A DNA stretch of 42,009 nucleotides from the NCBI RefSeq assembly GCF_029168315.1, contig NZ_JARGYD010000015.1, forward strand, positions 1-42,009. The letters are read 5' to 3'. Origin of the DNA: Psychromarinibacter halotolerans. Its GTDB lineage: Bacteria > Pseudomonadota > Alphaproteobacteria > Rhodobacterales > Rhodobacteraceae. The notes below the pieces were generated by a model that saw nothing but the letters and a program-made list of their open reading frames with translations, had not been told where the DNA came from and searched no databases. The translations under genes were made by a program, and so were the position numbers. Positions 35,204-42,009 of the stretch are shown here, piece by piece. How positions within the stretch are numbered: the first letter of the stretch is position 1; the number at the start of each line of letters is the position of its first letter.

Positions 35204-35461
35204 AAACGGGTCGGAGAAGTAACGAGTACATTGTTTTCCAGGGTCATCGCGCGTTGTCGCTTCATCCCATGTTCCGGCTTGTGTGCCGCCGGAACAGAGG
35301 TCGGCATCGGACCCGCTGTGTATTGTCAGTTTCGGGCATCTTCCGGCCTCTCGGTCCCGGAAGCAGTCTCCCTTCGCCCGAATGGTTCCCCGTCCCAGGG
35401 GACCTGGAGGTTCCGTGTTCACCAGTCCCCATCCCGGTGGCGCGGAACCTCCTATTTTTTT
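35204..35461 (+). ncRNA. Putative structured small RNA with intrinsic terminator
   Basis: The stretch between the ureohydrolase and NUDIX genes (both minus strand) holds adjacent plus-strand stems: TGTTCCGG/CCGGAACA (35270-35277, 35289-35296), GAGGTCGG/CCGGCCTC (35297-35304, 35343-35350, one G-U pair), GGTCCC/GGGACC (35353-35358, 35399-35404), then a terminator hairpin with seven T. No plus-strand gene lies between the GT39 stop (33561) and here, so the terminator needs its own transcript. The 5' end is uncertain: about 35204 if a weak promoter near 35166-35197 is used, or as late as about 35265. I see no tmRNA tag, RNase P core, SRP loop or 6S long-hairpin shape. Not assigned to a known family. 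Confidence 0.55.
35406..35461 (+). terminator. Strong intrinsic terminator without a plus-strand gene
   Basis: GGAGGTTCCG (35406-35415) pairs with CGGAACCTCC (35443-35452); an inner CACC/GGTG helix extends it. TA and seven T (35455-35461) follow. On the minus strand no T-run follows the hairpin, so it serves plus-strand transcription only. Confidence 0.85.
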
Positions 35462-35463
35462 GC

Positions 35464-35916
35464 TCAGTCCCGCTTTGCCCGGCCGGTCAGGTAATCCCTG
35501 AGACGGCGCTGCAGATGCGGGATCGCGTCGGGCCGGGACAGGAATTCTTCGACACTGAACCACCGCAGCGCCTGACCCTCGTCGCCCAGCCGGGCGGACG
35601 CGATGACCTTGGGCGGCACCTCGGCCACAAGAAACCAGCGGCGCGGGCCGGTCAGGTCGTTCGCATTGGGGTAAAGCCGCTTCCAGATGATCCACGCCGG
35701 ATCAAGGTGCAGGCCGGTTTCCTCGCGCGTTTCGCGCAGAACGCAGTCCTCGGCGGACTCGTCGCCTTCGCGGCCACCTCCCGGCAGATCCCACAGCCCG
35801 GGGAACGGGATGTCGGGGCGATTGTCCCGTAACAGCGACAGCACCACGCCTTCGCTCATCACGGCAAGCTTCGCGCCATCGAAATCCTGCGGCGGGGCGG
35901 GGTCGGCCTTGGTCAT
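35464..35916 (-). CDS. NUDIX hydrolase
   Basis: 150 residues. The full Nudix box runs from Gly47 to Leu69: G-x5-E53-x7-R61-E62-T-x-E65-E66-x-G68-L. It hydrolyses a nucleoside diphosphate linked to another moiety; the substrate cannot be read. The WDLPGGG preamble and short length suggest a MutT-like or dNTP/ADP-ribose-type housecleaning enzyme. It starts nine bases after the upstream methyltransferase stop on the same strand, so they probably share a transcript. Its stop is two bases from the plus-strand terminator T-run. Confidence 0.92.
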   Translation of the reverse strand: MTKADPAPPQDFDGAKLAVMSEGVVLSLLRDNRPDIPFPGLWDLPGGGREGDESAEDCVLRETREETGLHLDPAWIIWKRLYPNANDLTGPRRWFLVAEVPPKVIASARLGDEGQALRWFSVEEFLSRPDAIPHLQRRLRDYLTGRAKRD

Positions 35917-35925
35917 GCGTGCGGC

Positions 35926-36981
35926 CTACAGCCCAAGGCCGTCGAGATGGTCGAACAGGATTTCCCCGATCTCAAGCGTGTCCAGCGGGGCCGCCGGCGG
36001 GAAAGTGCTTTCCGGCCGGTCAGCCACAAGCAGCGTCGTGCCGCGATACCGCGTCACCGCCTCGATCCGGTCAAAGGCGCCGGTGGCCGCCAGCGCCTGC
36101 GACAGCGGTTCGTGGAACCCGATCATGTATCCCGGCCCGGCAGAGGCTTCGTACCCCGATACGATCAGGCGCTGGCCGGTGGCGGCGACAAGCCCCTGTA
36201 CAAGGGTCGCGAAGGCCTGCGGGTCGCGCTGGTGGATCAACACATCAAGGCACAGGACCACATCGCGCGGGCCGTGGCGGTCCGGGTCGACCATGCCGAC
36301 CTCGAACGCCCAGTCCGGCCGCAGCGCGCGCGCCCTGTCCAGCGCGGTCTCGGCAAGATCGAGACCAAGGTAGCCCTTCAGCGACAGGGCATTCACCACC
36401 TCGAGATCGCCACAACCGACGTCCAGCACGCTGCTTGCGTTCTCGATCCCGACGCGCTTCAGGCAGTGGCGTTTCAGCGTGACGAAAACGCCCCGCGATC
36501 CCTTGCCGCTGCCCAGTTTCGGGTCCACCGCATAGCGGTAGGACCAGAACAGCCGGTTGTCGAACTCGGACCGGAACGCATGGTTCAGCGTGCGCGCCTC
36601 CGCCCGCATGGCCTCGTCGAAGAACCGAAGATCCAGCAGGCCCACCGCGTTGATACGTCCCCGGATATCGAGGAACCCGCCAACGTCGCCGGGGCCGGTT
36701 TCGGGGTCGGCAAGCCACGCGGCCAGCGCGTCTTCCGGAAACGCGACGGGCTGCCCCGGCCTCAAAAGCGCACCCGCGGGCACGGCGCCCGGCCCGGCAG
36801 GCGCGCCCGCTACCGTGACGCCCGGCACAGCGGTGCGGAAGCCTTCCCACACGCTGCCGGGTTCGCCCTGAACCGCGACGTCGACCTTCGCGTCCGGGAC
36901 GGCAGCCAGAACCGCCTGTACCGAGCGGAACGCAAAAAAGGCATCGACGGGCGTGTCGAATGCAACGACCTGAACGCGCAA
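35926..36981 (-). CDS. SAM-dependent methyltransferase with unassigned N-terminal domain
   Basis: 351 residues. The C-terminal half is a class I methyltransferase: motif I VLDVGCGDLEVVNAL, motif II-like YLGLDLAETALDRARAL, and VVLCLDVLIHQRDP. The first roughly 150 residues (VQVVAFDTPVDAFFAFRSVQAVLAAVPDAKVDVAVQG) look like a separate alpha/beta domain and resemble a glycosyltransferase-type nucleotide fold only vaguely. The start is ambiguous: TTG at 36981 has GGAG seven bases upstream, ATG at 37014 has no good site but would add 11 residues. Substrate unknown; a glycan or sugar acceptor is conceivable. Confidence 0.78.
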   Translation of the reverse strand: MRVQVVAFDTPVDAFFAFRSVQAVLAAVPDAKVDVAVQGEPGSVWEGFRTAVPGVTVAGAPAGPGAVPAGALLRPGQPVAFPEDALAAWLADPETGPGDVGGFLDIRGRINAVGLLDLRFFDEAMRAEARTLNHAFRSEFDNRLFWSYRYAVDPKLGSGKGSRGVFVTLKRHCLKRVGIENASSVLDVGCGDLEVVNALSLKGYLGLDLAETALDRARALRPDWAFEVGMVDPDRHGPRDVVLCLDVLIHQRDPQAFATLVQGLVAATGQRLIVSGYEASAGPGYMIGFHEPLSQALAATGAFDRIEAVTRYRGTTLLVADRPESTFPPAAPLDTLEIGEILFDHLDGLGL

Positions 36982-37141
36982 GGGTTTTCTCCAACCGGGG
37001 ACGACGGGGCGCATACTGCCCCCCGTCCGCGTCCGCGCGCAACCCTTGGCGCACCGGAAGGATGATCGCCTCTCCCGTCCGGGGCGCGGTCGCGCTATTC
37101 TAAGCACCGTACCGGACCAGTGCCCGAACGGACGCCGCCCC

Positions 37142-38395
37142 ATGCCCGCCCTTTGCAGAGACTGCCTGACACGCTTCGATACCGGCGCACGCTGTCCGTC
37201 GTGCCGGTCGCCGCGCATCATCGCGCACCCCGAACTGTGGGACCTGTCGATCGCGCACATGGATTGCGACGCGTTCTATGCCTCGGTCGAAAAGCGCGAC
37301 AATCCCGAGCTTCGCGACAAGCCGGTGATCATCGGCGGCGGGCGGCGGGGTGTCGTGTCAACGGCCTGCTACATCGCCCGGATCAAGGGCGTGCGGTCCG
37401 CCATGCCGATGTTTCAGGCGCTGAAGCTGTGCCCCGAGGCGGTCGTCGTGAAGGGGCGGATGGACACCTATGTCGAGGTGTCGAAACAGGTGCGGCAGAT
37501 GATGGAAGAGCTGACCCCGTCGGTCGAACCGCTGTCGCTGGACGAGGCGTTTCTGGACCTGACCGGCACCGCACGCCTGCACCATGCGCCGCCCGCCGTT
37601 TTGTTGGCGCGGCTGACCAAGCGAATGAAGACCGAACTGGGGATCACCGGGTCGATCGGTCTGTCGCACAACAAGTTCCTCGCCAAGGTCGCGTCCGATC
37701 TCGACAAGCCGCATGGCTTCGCGATCATCGGCAAGGCCGAGACCCAGGCGTTTCTTGATCCACGGCCGGTCAGCCTGATCTGGGGCGTCGGGAACGCGTC
37801 GGGCGCCAGCCTGGAGGCTGCCGGGATTCGCACCTTCGCGGACCTGAAACGCTGGGACAAAGAGCAGCTTGTCGCCCGCTTCGGGTCGATGGGTGAACGG
37901 CTGTACCATCTTGCACGCGGCGAGGATCACCGGCGCGTCACCCGCAACGCGCCGGTGAAGTCGATCTCGAACGAGACGACGTTTCACGAGGACACCGCCG
38001 ACCCCGAGGTTCTGGACGGCCACATCTGGCGCTTGTCCGAGAAGGTTTCCGACCGCGCCAAGGCAAAGGGCAAGGCGGGACGCGTCGTCACGCTGAAGCT
38101 GAAGCGCGCGAACCACCGCATCCTGACGCGACAGTCGCAGCTGACCGATCCCACACAGATCGCGGATCGCATCTATCGGACCGCGCGGGACTTGTTCGAC
38201 CACGTTGGCGACCAAGGGCCCTATCGGCTGTTGGGCGTCGGTATCTCGCATCTCAGCGGCGACGACACCGCCGACCGGGTGGGGGACCTGCTGGACCCCA
38301 ACGCCGGGCGGCGCGCGGACGCCGAACGGGCCACCGACGCGATCCGGCAACGCTTTGGCCCGGATGCGATCGTCAAGGGCCGGTCGCTGCGGTAA
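37142..38395 (+). CDS. dinB: DNA polymerase IV with N-terminal zinc ribbon
   Basis: 417 residues, a Y-family translesion polymerase. Metal ligands are in AHMDCDAFYASVE (Asp41 and its neighbours) and PLSLDEAFLD. The thumb/HhH region is in IWGVGNASGASLEAAGIRTFADL, followed by the little-finger domain. Residues 5-21 add a Cys4 pair, C5-x2-C8 and C18-x2-C21, a probable zinc ribbon absent from E. coli DinB. The start is ATG directly before MPALCRDC. The upstream 160 bases contain no GTTC-N7-GTTC SOS box. I see no obvious beta-clamp motif at the very C-terminus. Confidence 0.93.
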   Translation: MPALCRDCLTRFDTGARCPSCRSPRIIAHPELWDLSIAHMDCDAFYASVEKRDNPELRDKPVIIGGGRRGVVSTACYIARIKGVRSAMPMFQALKLCPEAVVVKGRMDTYVEVSKQVRQMMEELTPSVEPLSLDEAFLDLTGTARLHHAPPAVLLARLTKRMKTELGITGSIGLSHNKFLAKVASDLDKPHGFAIIGKAETQAFLDPRPVSLIWGVGNASGASLEAAGIRTFADLKRWDKEQLVARFGSMGERLYHLARGEDHRRVTRNAPVKSISNETTFHEDTADPEVLDGHIWRLSEKVSDRAKAKGKAGRVVTLKLKRANHRILTRQSQLTDPTQIADRIYRTARDLFDHVGDQGPYRLLGVGISHLSGDDTADRVGDLLDPNAGRRADAERATDAIRQRFGPDAIVKGRSLR

Positions 38396-38507
38396 CGCCC
38401 TTCGATCGCCACAGTATTTCCCCGGATGCATGATGGACCGGACCCTGCAACTGCCCTAGGTTCGCCCGGGGGGAACCCGTACCGACACGACGTGGATTTC
38501 AGGGGTC

Positions 38508-39083
38508 ATGGCCGAATTCAAGACGACATCGCTGGAAGGTGTCTACATTATCACGCCGCGTCGCTTCGGCGATCATCGCGGCTTCTTCAGCGAAAGCTAT
38601 AACGAACGCGTCTTCGCCGACGCAGGGATCGACATCCGCTTCGTGCAGGACAATCACTCGTTGTCGGGGACAACAGGCACCGTCCGGGGCTTGCACTTTC
38701 AATCGCCGCCCCACGCACAGGCCAAGCTGGTGCGCTGTGGCCGTGGGCGGATCTTCGACGTTGCCGTCGACATCCGGCGCGGCAGCCCGACCTACGGCCA
38801 GTGGACCGGCGCGGAACTCAGCTTTGACAACGGTCGCCAGCTGTTGATCCCCGAAGGTTTCCTGCACGGGTTCATGACGCTCGAGCCCGACTGCGAGATC
38901 GTTTACAAATGCTCTGACTTCTACGCGCCCGAATGCGACGGCGCCGTGCGGTGGGACGATCCTGACGTCGGCATCGAATGGCCCCACACCGGCGCCGATC
39001 CGGTGCTGTCCGAGAAGGACGCGAAGGCGCCCGCGCTGGCGGATTTCGACACGCCGTTCACCTACGCGGAGAAGGTTTCGTGA
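38508..39083 (+). CDS. rfbC: dTDP-4-dehydrorhamnose 3,5-epimerase
   Basis: 191 residues, the third step of dTDP-L-rhamnose synthesis. The cupin fold shows RFGDHRGFFSESYNE, the catalytic His in GTVRGLHFQSPPHAQAKLVRC, and the IPEGFLHGFMTLEPDCEIVYKCSDFYAPECDG block with the catalytic Tyr region. First gene of the rhamnose operon; the preceding 112 bases probably hold the operon promoter. Its stop overlaps the rfbB GTG start by four bases. Confidence 0.95.
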   Translation: MAEFKTTSLEGVYIITPRRFGDHRGFFSESYNERVFADAGIDIRFVQDNHSLSGTTGTVRGLHFQSPPHAQAKLVRCGRGRIFDVAVDIRRGSPTYGQWTGAELSFDNGRQLLIPEGFLHGFMTLEPDCEIVYKCSDFYAPECDGAVRWDDPDVGIEWPHTGADPVLSEKDAKAPALADFDTPFTYAEKVS

Positions 39084-40135
39084 AACTACTGGTTACCGGC
39101 GGTGCCGGGTTTATCGGGTCCGCCGTCGTCCGGCTGGCCATCGCGCGCGGCCACGAGGTCGTCAACGTCGACGCGCTGACCTACGCCGCCTGCCTGGACA
39201 ACGTGGCCGACGCGGCCAAGGCGCCGGGCTATGCCTTCGAGCAGGTCGATATCCGCGACCGCGCCGCGCTGGATCGCGTGTTCGCCGCGCACAAGCCCGA
39301 CGCCGTGATGCACCTTGCCGCCGAAAGCCATGTCGACCGGTCGATCGACGGCCCGTCCGATTTTATCGAGACGAACATCACCGGCACCTTCAACATGCTG
39401 GAGGCCGCGCGCGCCTATTGGGAAGGCGCAGGCAAGCCCGAAGACTTCCGCTTTCATCATATTTCGACCGACGAGGTGTTCGGCAGCCTGCCCGCCGACC
39501 CGTCCGTGCAGTTCACCGAGACGACCCCTTACGACCCGCGCAGTCCCTATTCCGCGTCAAAGGCCGCCTCGGACCACCTTGTCCGCGCGTGGCACGAGAC
39601 CTACGGCCTGCCGGTCGTGCTGACGAACTGCTCGAACAACTACGGCCCCTATCACTTCCCGGAAAAGCTGGTGCCGGTGATCATCCTGAACGCGCTGGCC
39701 GGAAAGCCGCTGCCGATCTATGGCGACGGATCCAACGTCCGCGACTGGCTGTTTGTCGAGGATCACGCCGACGCGTTGCTGCTGGTGGTGCAGAAGGGCG
39801 AACTTGGCCGCAGCTACAACATCGGCGGCGAGAACGAGCGTTCCAACCTCGAACTGGTGAAGACGCTGTGCGGCATTCTCGACAGGCTTCAGCCGAAGGA
39901 CAACGGCAGCTATGCTGACCAGATCACCTTCGTCACCGACCGGCCCGGCCACGACGCCCGTTACGCCATCGACCCGGCGCGAATTCGCAAAGAATTGGGC
40001 TGGCGCCCCTCGGTGACCATCGAGGAGGGGCTGGAGAAAACGGTACGCTGGTTCCTTGATAACGAACCGTGGTGGCGCAAACTGCAATCGCGGCAGGGCG
40101 TCGGCCAACGGTTGGGCACCGGGGGCGGCAAATGA
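39080..40135 (+). CDS. rfbB: dTDP-glucose 4,6-dehydratase
   Basis: 351 residues, an extended short-chain dehydrogenase. NAD is bound by LVTGGAGFIGSAVV at the N-terminus. Active-site motifs are HLAAESHVDRSIDGP, STDEVFG (Asp-Glu pair) and YSASKAASDH (Tyr-x3-Lys). It converts dTDP-glucose to dTDP-4-keto-6-deoxyglucose. The start is GTG, set by GGAGAAGG six bases upstream and the GTGA overlap with rfbC; the frame upstream lies inside rfbC. Second gene of the operon. Confidence 0.96.
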   Translation: MKLLVTGGAGFIGSAVVRLAIARGHEVVNVDALTYAACLDNVADAAKAPGYAFEQVDIRDRAALDRVFAAHKPDAVMHLAAESHVDRSIDGPSDFIETNITGTFNMLEAARAYWEGAGKPEDFRFHHISTDEVFGSLPADPSVQFTETTPYDPRSPYSASKAASDHLVRAWHETYGLPVVLTNCSNNYGPYHFPEKLVPVIILNALAGKPLPIYGDGSNVRDWLFVEDHADALLLVVQKGELGRSYNIGGENERSNLELVKTLCGILDRLQPKDNGSYADQITFVTDRPGHDARYAIDPARIRKELGWRPSVTIEEGLEKTVRWFLDNEPWWRKLQSRQGVGQRLGTGGGK

Positions 40136-40977
40136 TCCTTGTGTTCGGCCAGTCCGGTCAGGTCGCCCGCGAGCTTGCCCGTCGCGTGCCCGATGCGCGG
40201 TTCATCGGCCGAACCGAGGCTGACCTGTCCCGACCGCAAGAGCTGAAGGCGATCATCGACCTTGCCGAACCCTCTGCCGTGATCAACGCGGCGGCCTACA
40301 CCGCCGTGGACCGCGCCGAAGAAGAACGCGACCTTGCGATGACGGTGAACGGTGAGGCGCCGTCAGAAATGGCAGCCGCCTGCGCGGCACAGGGCATTCC
40401 CTTCGTCCACATGTCGACGGATTACGTTTTTCCCGGAAAGGGTGACGCGCCGATGGCGCCCGACGCCCCCACCGGCCCGATCAACGCCTACGGCCAGTCA
40501 AAGCTGGCGGGCGAACTCGGCATCCGCGCCGTGGGCGGCCCCCACGCGATCCTGCGCACGTCATGGGTGGTCTCGGCGCACGGCGCGAACTTCGTGAAGT
40601 CGATGCTGCGCCTGTCCGAAACACGCGACAAGCTGACCATCGTAGCAGATCAGATCGGTGGGCCTACCCCCGCCGGCCCGCTTGCCGCCGCCTGCCTTGC
40701 CGCGGTGGAGGCGCTGAAAAACGACGCTTCGGTCTCTGGAACATACCATTTCGCCGGCGCGCCGGACGTCAGCTGGGCCGATTTCGCGCGCGAGATCTTC
40801 CGGCAGGCCGGCCGCGACGTGGTCGTGGAGGATATCCCGACGACGGCCTTTCCAACCCCGGCGCGCCGCCCGCACAACTCTCGGCTGGATTGCAGCACGC
40901 TGGATCGGCTTGGCATTTCCCGTCCGGACTGGAAGGCGGAACTGACTGAAATACTGAAGGAATTGGAGACAGCATGA
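40132..40977 (+). CDS. rfbD: dTDP-4-dehydrorhamnose reductase
   Basis: 281 residues, the final reduction to dTDP-L-rhamnose. The nucleotide-binding motif is LVFGQSGQVARELA near the N-terminus. AAYTAVDRAEEE, STDYVFPGKGDAPM and the catalytic YGQSKLAGE follow. ATG overlaps the rfbB stop by four bases (ATGA), and its own stop overlaps rfbA in the same way, so all four enzymes are likely made in fixed ratio. Confidence 0.95.
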   Translation: MILVFGQSGQVARELARRVPDARFIGRTEADLSRPQELKAIIDLAEPSAVINAAAYTAVDRAEEERDLAMTVNGEAPSEMAAACAAQGIPFVHMSTDYVFPGKGDAPMAPDAPTGPINAYGQSKLAGELGIRAVGGPHAILRTSWVVSAHGANFVKSMLRLSETRDKLTIVADQIGGPTPAGPLAAACLAAVEALKNDASVSGTYHFAGAPDVSWADFAREIFRQAGRDVVVEDIPTTAFPTPARRPHNSRLDCSTLDRLGISRPDWKAELTEILKELETA

Positions 40978-41852
40978 CAGCGCGCAAAGGCATTATCCTC
41001 GCCGGCGGCTCCGGCACGCGGCTGTATCCGCTGACGATGGCCGTGTCGAAACAGCTGATGCCGATCTACGACAAGCCGATGATCTATTACCCGCTGACGG
41101 TGCTTATGCTGACCGGCATCCGCGAGATCGCGATCATCACCACGCCGCAGGACCAACCCCAATTCAAGCGCCTGCTTGGCGATGGCAGCCAATGGGGCCT
41201 GACGCTGGAATACATCGAACAGCCCTCGCCCGACGGACTGGCGCAGGCCTATGTGCTGGCCGAGGATTTTCTGAACGGTGCGCCGTCGGTCATGGTGTTG
41301 GGCGATAACATCTTCTTCGGCCACGGCCTGCCCGAGATCCTGCTGCGCGCGGCGGCCCAAGACACTGGTGGAACGGTATTCGGCTATCATGTCGCCGATC
41401 CCGAACGCTATGGCGTCGTCGATTTCGCCCCCGACGGGACGGTGCGCGAGATCATCGAAAAGCCCGAGGTGCCGCCATCGAACTATGCGGTCACCGGCCT
41501 TTATTTCCTGGACGGCGACGCACCGCGCCGCGCGCGAGAGATCAAGCCATCGGCACGGGGCGAGCTTGAGATCGTGTCGCTGTTGGAGACGTATCTTAAG
41601 GACGGCTCGCTGCTGGTCGAGAAGATGGGCCGTGGCTATGCGTGGCTTGATACCGGCACACACGGGTCGCTTCTCGATGCAGGCAATTTCGTTCGGACCC
41701 TGTCGGTCCGGCAGGGAATGCAGTCCGGTTGCCCCGAAGAGATCGCCTATCTGGCAGGGTGGATCGATCGCGCGCAGTTGAAGAAACACGCCGAGATGTT
41801 CCAGAAAACCGAATACGGCGCCTATCTGGCCCGCCTTGCCGAGGGGCAGTGA
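40974..41852 (+). CDS. rfbA: Glucose-1-phosphate thymidylyltransferase
   Basis: 292 residues, the first step of the pathway (glucose 1-phosphate and dTTP to dTDP-glucose). The nucleotide-binding loop is GIILAGGSGTRLYPLT at residues 6-21; KQLMPIYDKPMIYYPL and GDNIFFGHGL also match. Feedback inhibition by dTDP-rhamnose is known for the family. Last gene of the operon, followed by a strong terminator, so the operon is complete and self-contained. No O-antigen transferase genes are inside the window. Confidence 0.97.
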   Translation: MTARKGIILAGGSGTRLYPLTMAVSKQLMPIYDKPMIYYPLTVLMLTGIREIAIITTPQDQPQFKRLLGDGSQWGLTLEYIEQPSPDGLAQAYVLAEDFLNGAPSVMVLGDNIFFGHGLPEILLRAAAQDTGGTVFGYHVADPERYGVVDFAPDGTVREIIEKPEVPPSNYAVTGLYFLDGDAPRRAREIKPSARGELEIVSLLETYLKDGSLLVEKMGRGYAWLDTGTHGSLLDAGNFVRTLSVRQGMQSGCPEEIAYLAGWIDRAQLKKHAEMFQKTEYGAYLARLAEGQ

Positions 41853-41893
41853 CGCCGGCGTCTGCGTATGAAGTAACACATCAATTAAATGAG

Positions 41894-41940
41894 AAAGAGC
41901 CAGAAGCCGGATTCGCCGACCTTCTGGCTCTTTGTCATTT
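41894..41940 (+). terminator. Terminator of the rhamnose operon
   Basis: A 13-bp perfect stem AAAGAGCCAGAAG (41894-41906) / CTTCTGGCTCTTT (41921-41933) with a 14-base loop. T-rich TTTGTCATTT follows. The A-rich left arm may allow action on the minus strand too. Beyond it to the window end I see no supportable gene. Confidence 0.9.
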
Positions 41941-42009
41941 ATGGCCCGCAAAAGCGTCCGCCTTATGCGCTCACGCTCGCTCTTGTCCCCGGAACGCAAA
42001 AAGCGCGCC

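Noticed and set aside
35204..35461. 6S RNA, SRP RNA, tmRNA or RNase P as identity of the structured region
   Set aside because: No single long hairpin with a central bubble, no SRP tetraloop context, no tmRNA tag reading frame and no RNase P conserved core.
35231..35494. Plus-strand 87-codon frame over the RNA candidate
   Set aside because: It runs through the intrinsic terminator and into the NUDIX gene, has no ribosome-binding site and no recognisable family.
36982..37141. LexA/SOS box upstream of dinB
   Set aside because: Only one GAAC is present and no GTTC-N7-GTTC arrangement was found.
40650..41999. Minus-strand open frame opposite rfbD and rfbA
   Set aside because: Antisense of two certain genes, and it crosses the rhamnose-operon terminator; no homology seen.
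41941..42009. Start of a plus-strand gene at the window end (ATGGCCCGC...)
   Set aside because: The frame is open but only 23 codons long, has no ribosome-binding site and directly follows the terminator; it cannot be supported.

Overview
The window looks like core chromosome of a high-GC alphaproteobacterium of the order Rhodobacterales (Roseobacter/Rhodobacter type). Evidence is the codon use, a cytochrome c2-type protein, the pckA/chvIG/hprK/rapZ/EIIA-Man/HPr block with an N-terminally truncated HprK, the ftsK-lolA neighbourhood, and several small families that I know mainly from this order (DUF6473, DUF3775, DUF3859; names from memory). I see no CRISPR array, insertion sequence, prophage, rRNA or convincing tRNA, and no clear sign of recent transfer. 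Most genes are ordinary, so the interest lies in intergenic elements and a few small cassettes.

Layout. 1-3.3 kb: 3' end of etfA, a terminator region with tandem hairpins, idi (-), a cytochrome c2 gene, a DUF6473 gene (-) and 3-hydroxybutyryl-CoA dehydrogenase. 3.5-6 kb: a P450 and its [2Fe-2S] ferredoxin (-), divergent from a LysR regulator (+). 6-11.6 kb, all on the minus strand and read right to left: chvI, chvG, hprK, rapZ, a mannose-type EIIA, HPr and a PlsC-like acyltransferase. pckA diverges from chvI at 12.0 kb. This block joins envelope/acid two-component sensing to a regulatory phosphotransferase relay and to gluconeogenesis. 13.6-18 kb: a secreted DUF3859 protein, an RraA/HMG-aldolase-like protein, a UbiH-family hydroxylase (-) and an amidase. 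17.9-24.2 kb: DapC-like aminotransferase, ftsK, a secreted SH3 protein and lolA. 24.2-29.9 kb: a lipoprotein transglycosylase, hspQ, an RluA-type pseudouridine synthase, free-methionine-R-sulfoxide reductase, an RsbV/RsbW-like pair, gamma-glutamyltransferase and a rhodanese. 30-33.6 kb: a LacI regulator, then a coupled GT2 / LAB_N / GT39 cassette that probably decorates an envelope lipid or glycan. 33.6-38.4 kb: DUF3775, an agmatinase-family ureohydrolase, a gene-free stretch with a probable structured RNA, a NUDIX hydrolase, a methyltransferase, and DNA polymerase IV with an N-terminal zinc ribbon. 38.5-41.9 kb: the complete, translationally coupled dTDP-L-rhamnose operon rfbC-rfbB-rfbD-rfbA with a strong terminator.

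Best candidate for something undescribed: a plus-strand series of hairpins ending in a canonical intrinsic terminator at 35270-35461. No plus-strand gene lies upstream of it for about 1.6 kb, so it probably marks a small non-coding RNA. Second tier: a repeat family found at three tail-to-tail gene junctions, and paired TTGCGCTAAC boxes exactly 20 bp apart in the pckA promoter region.
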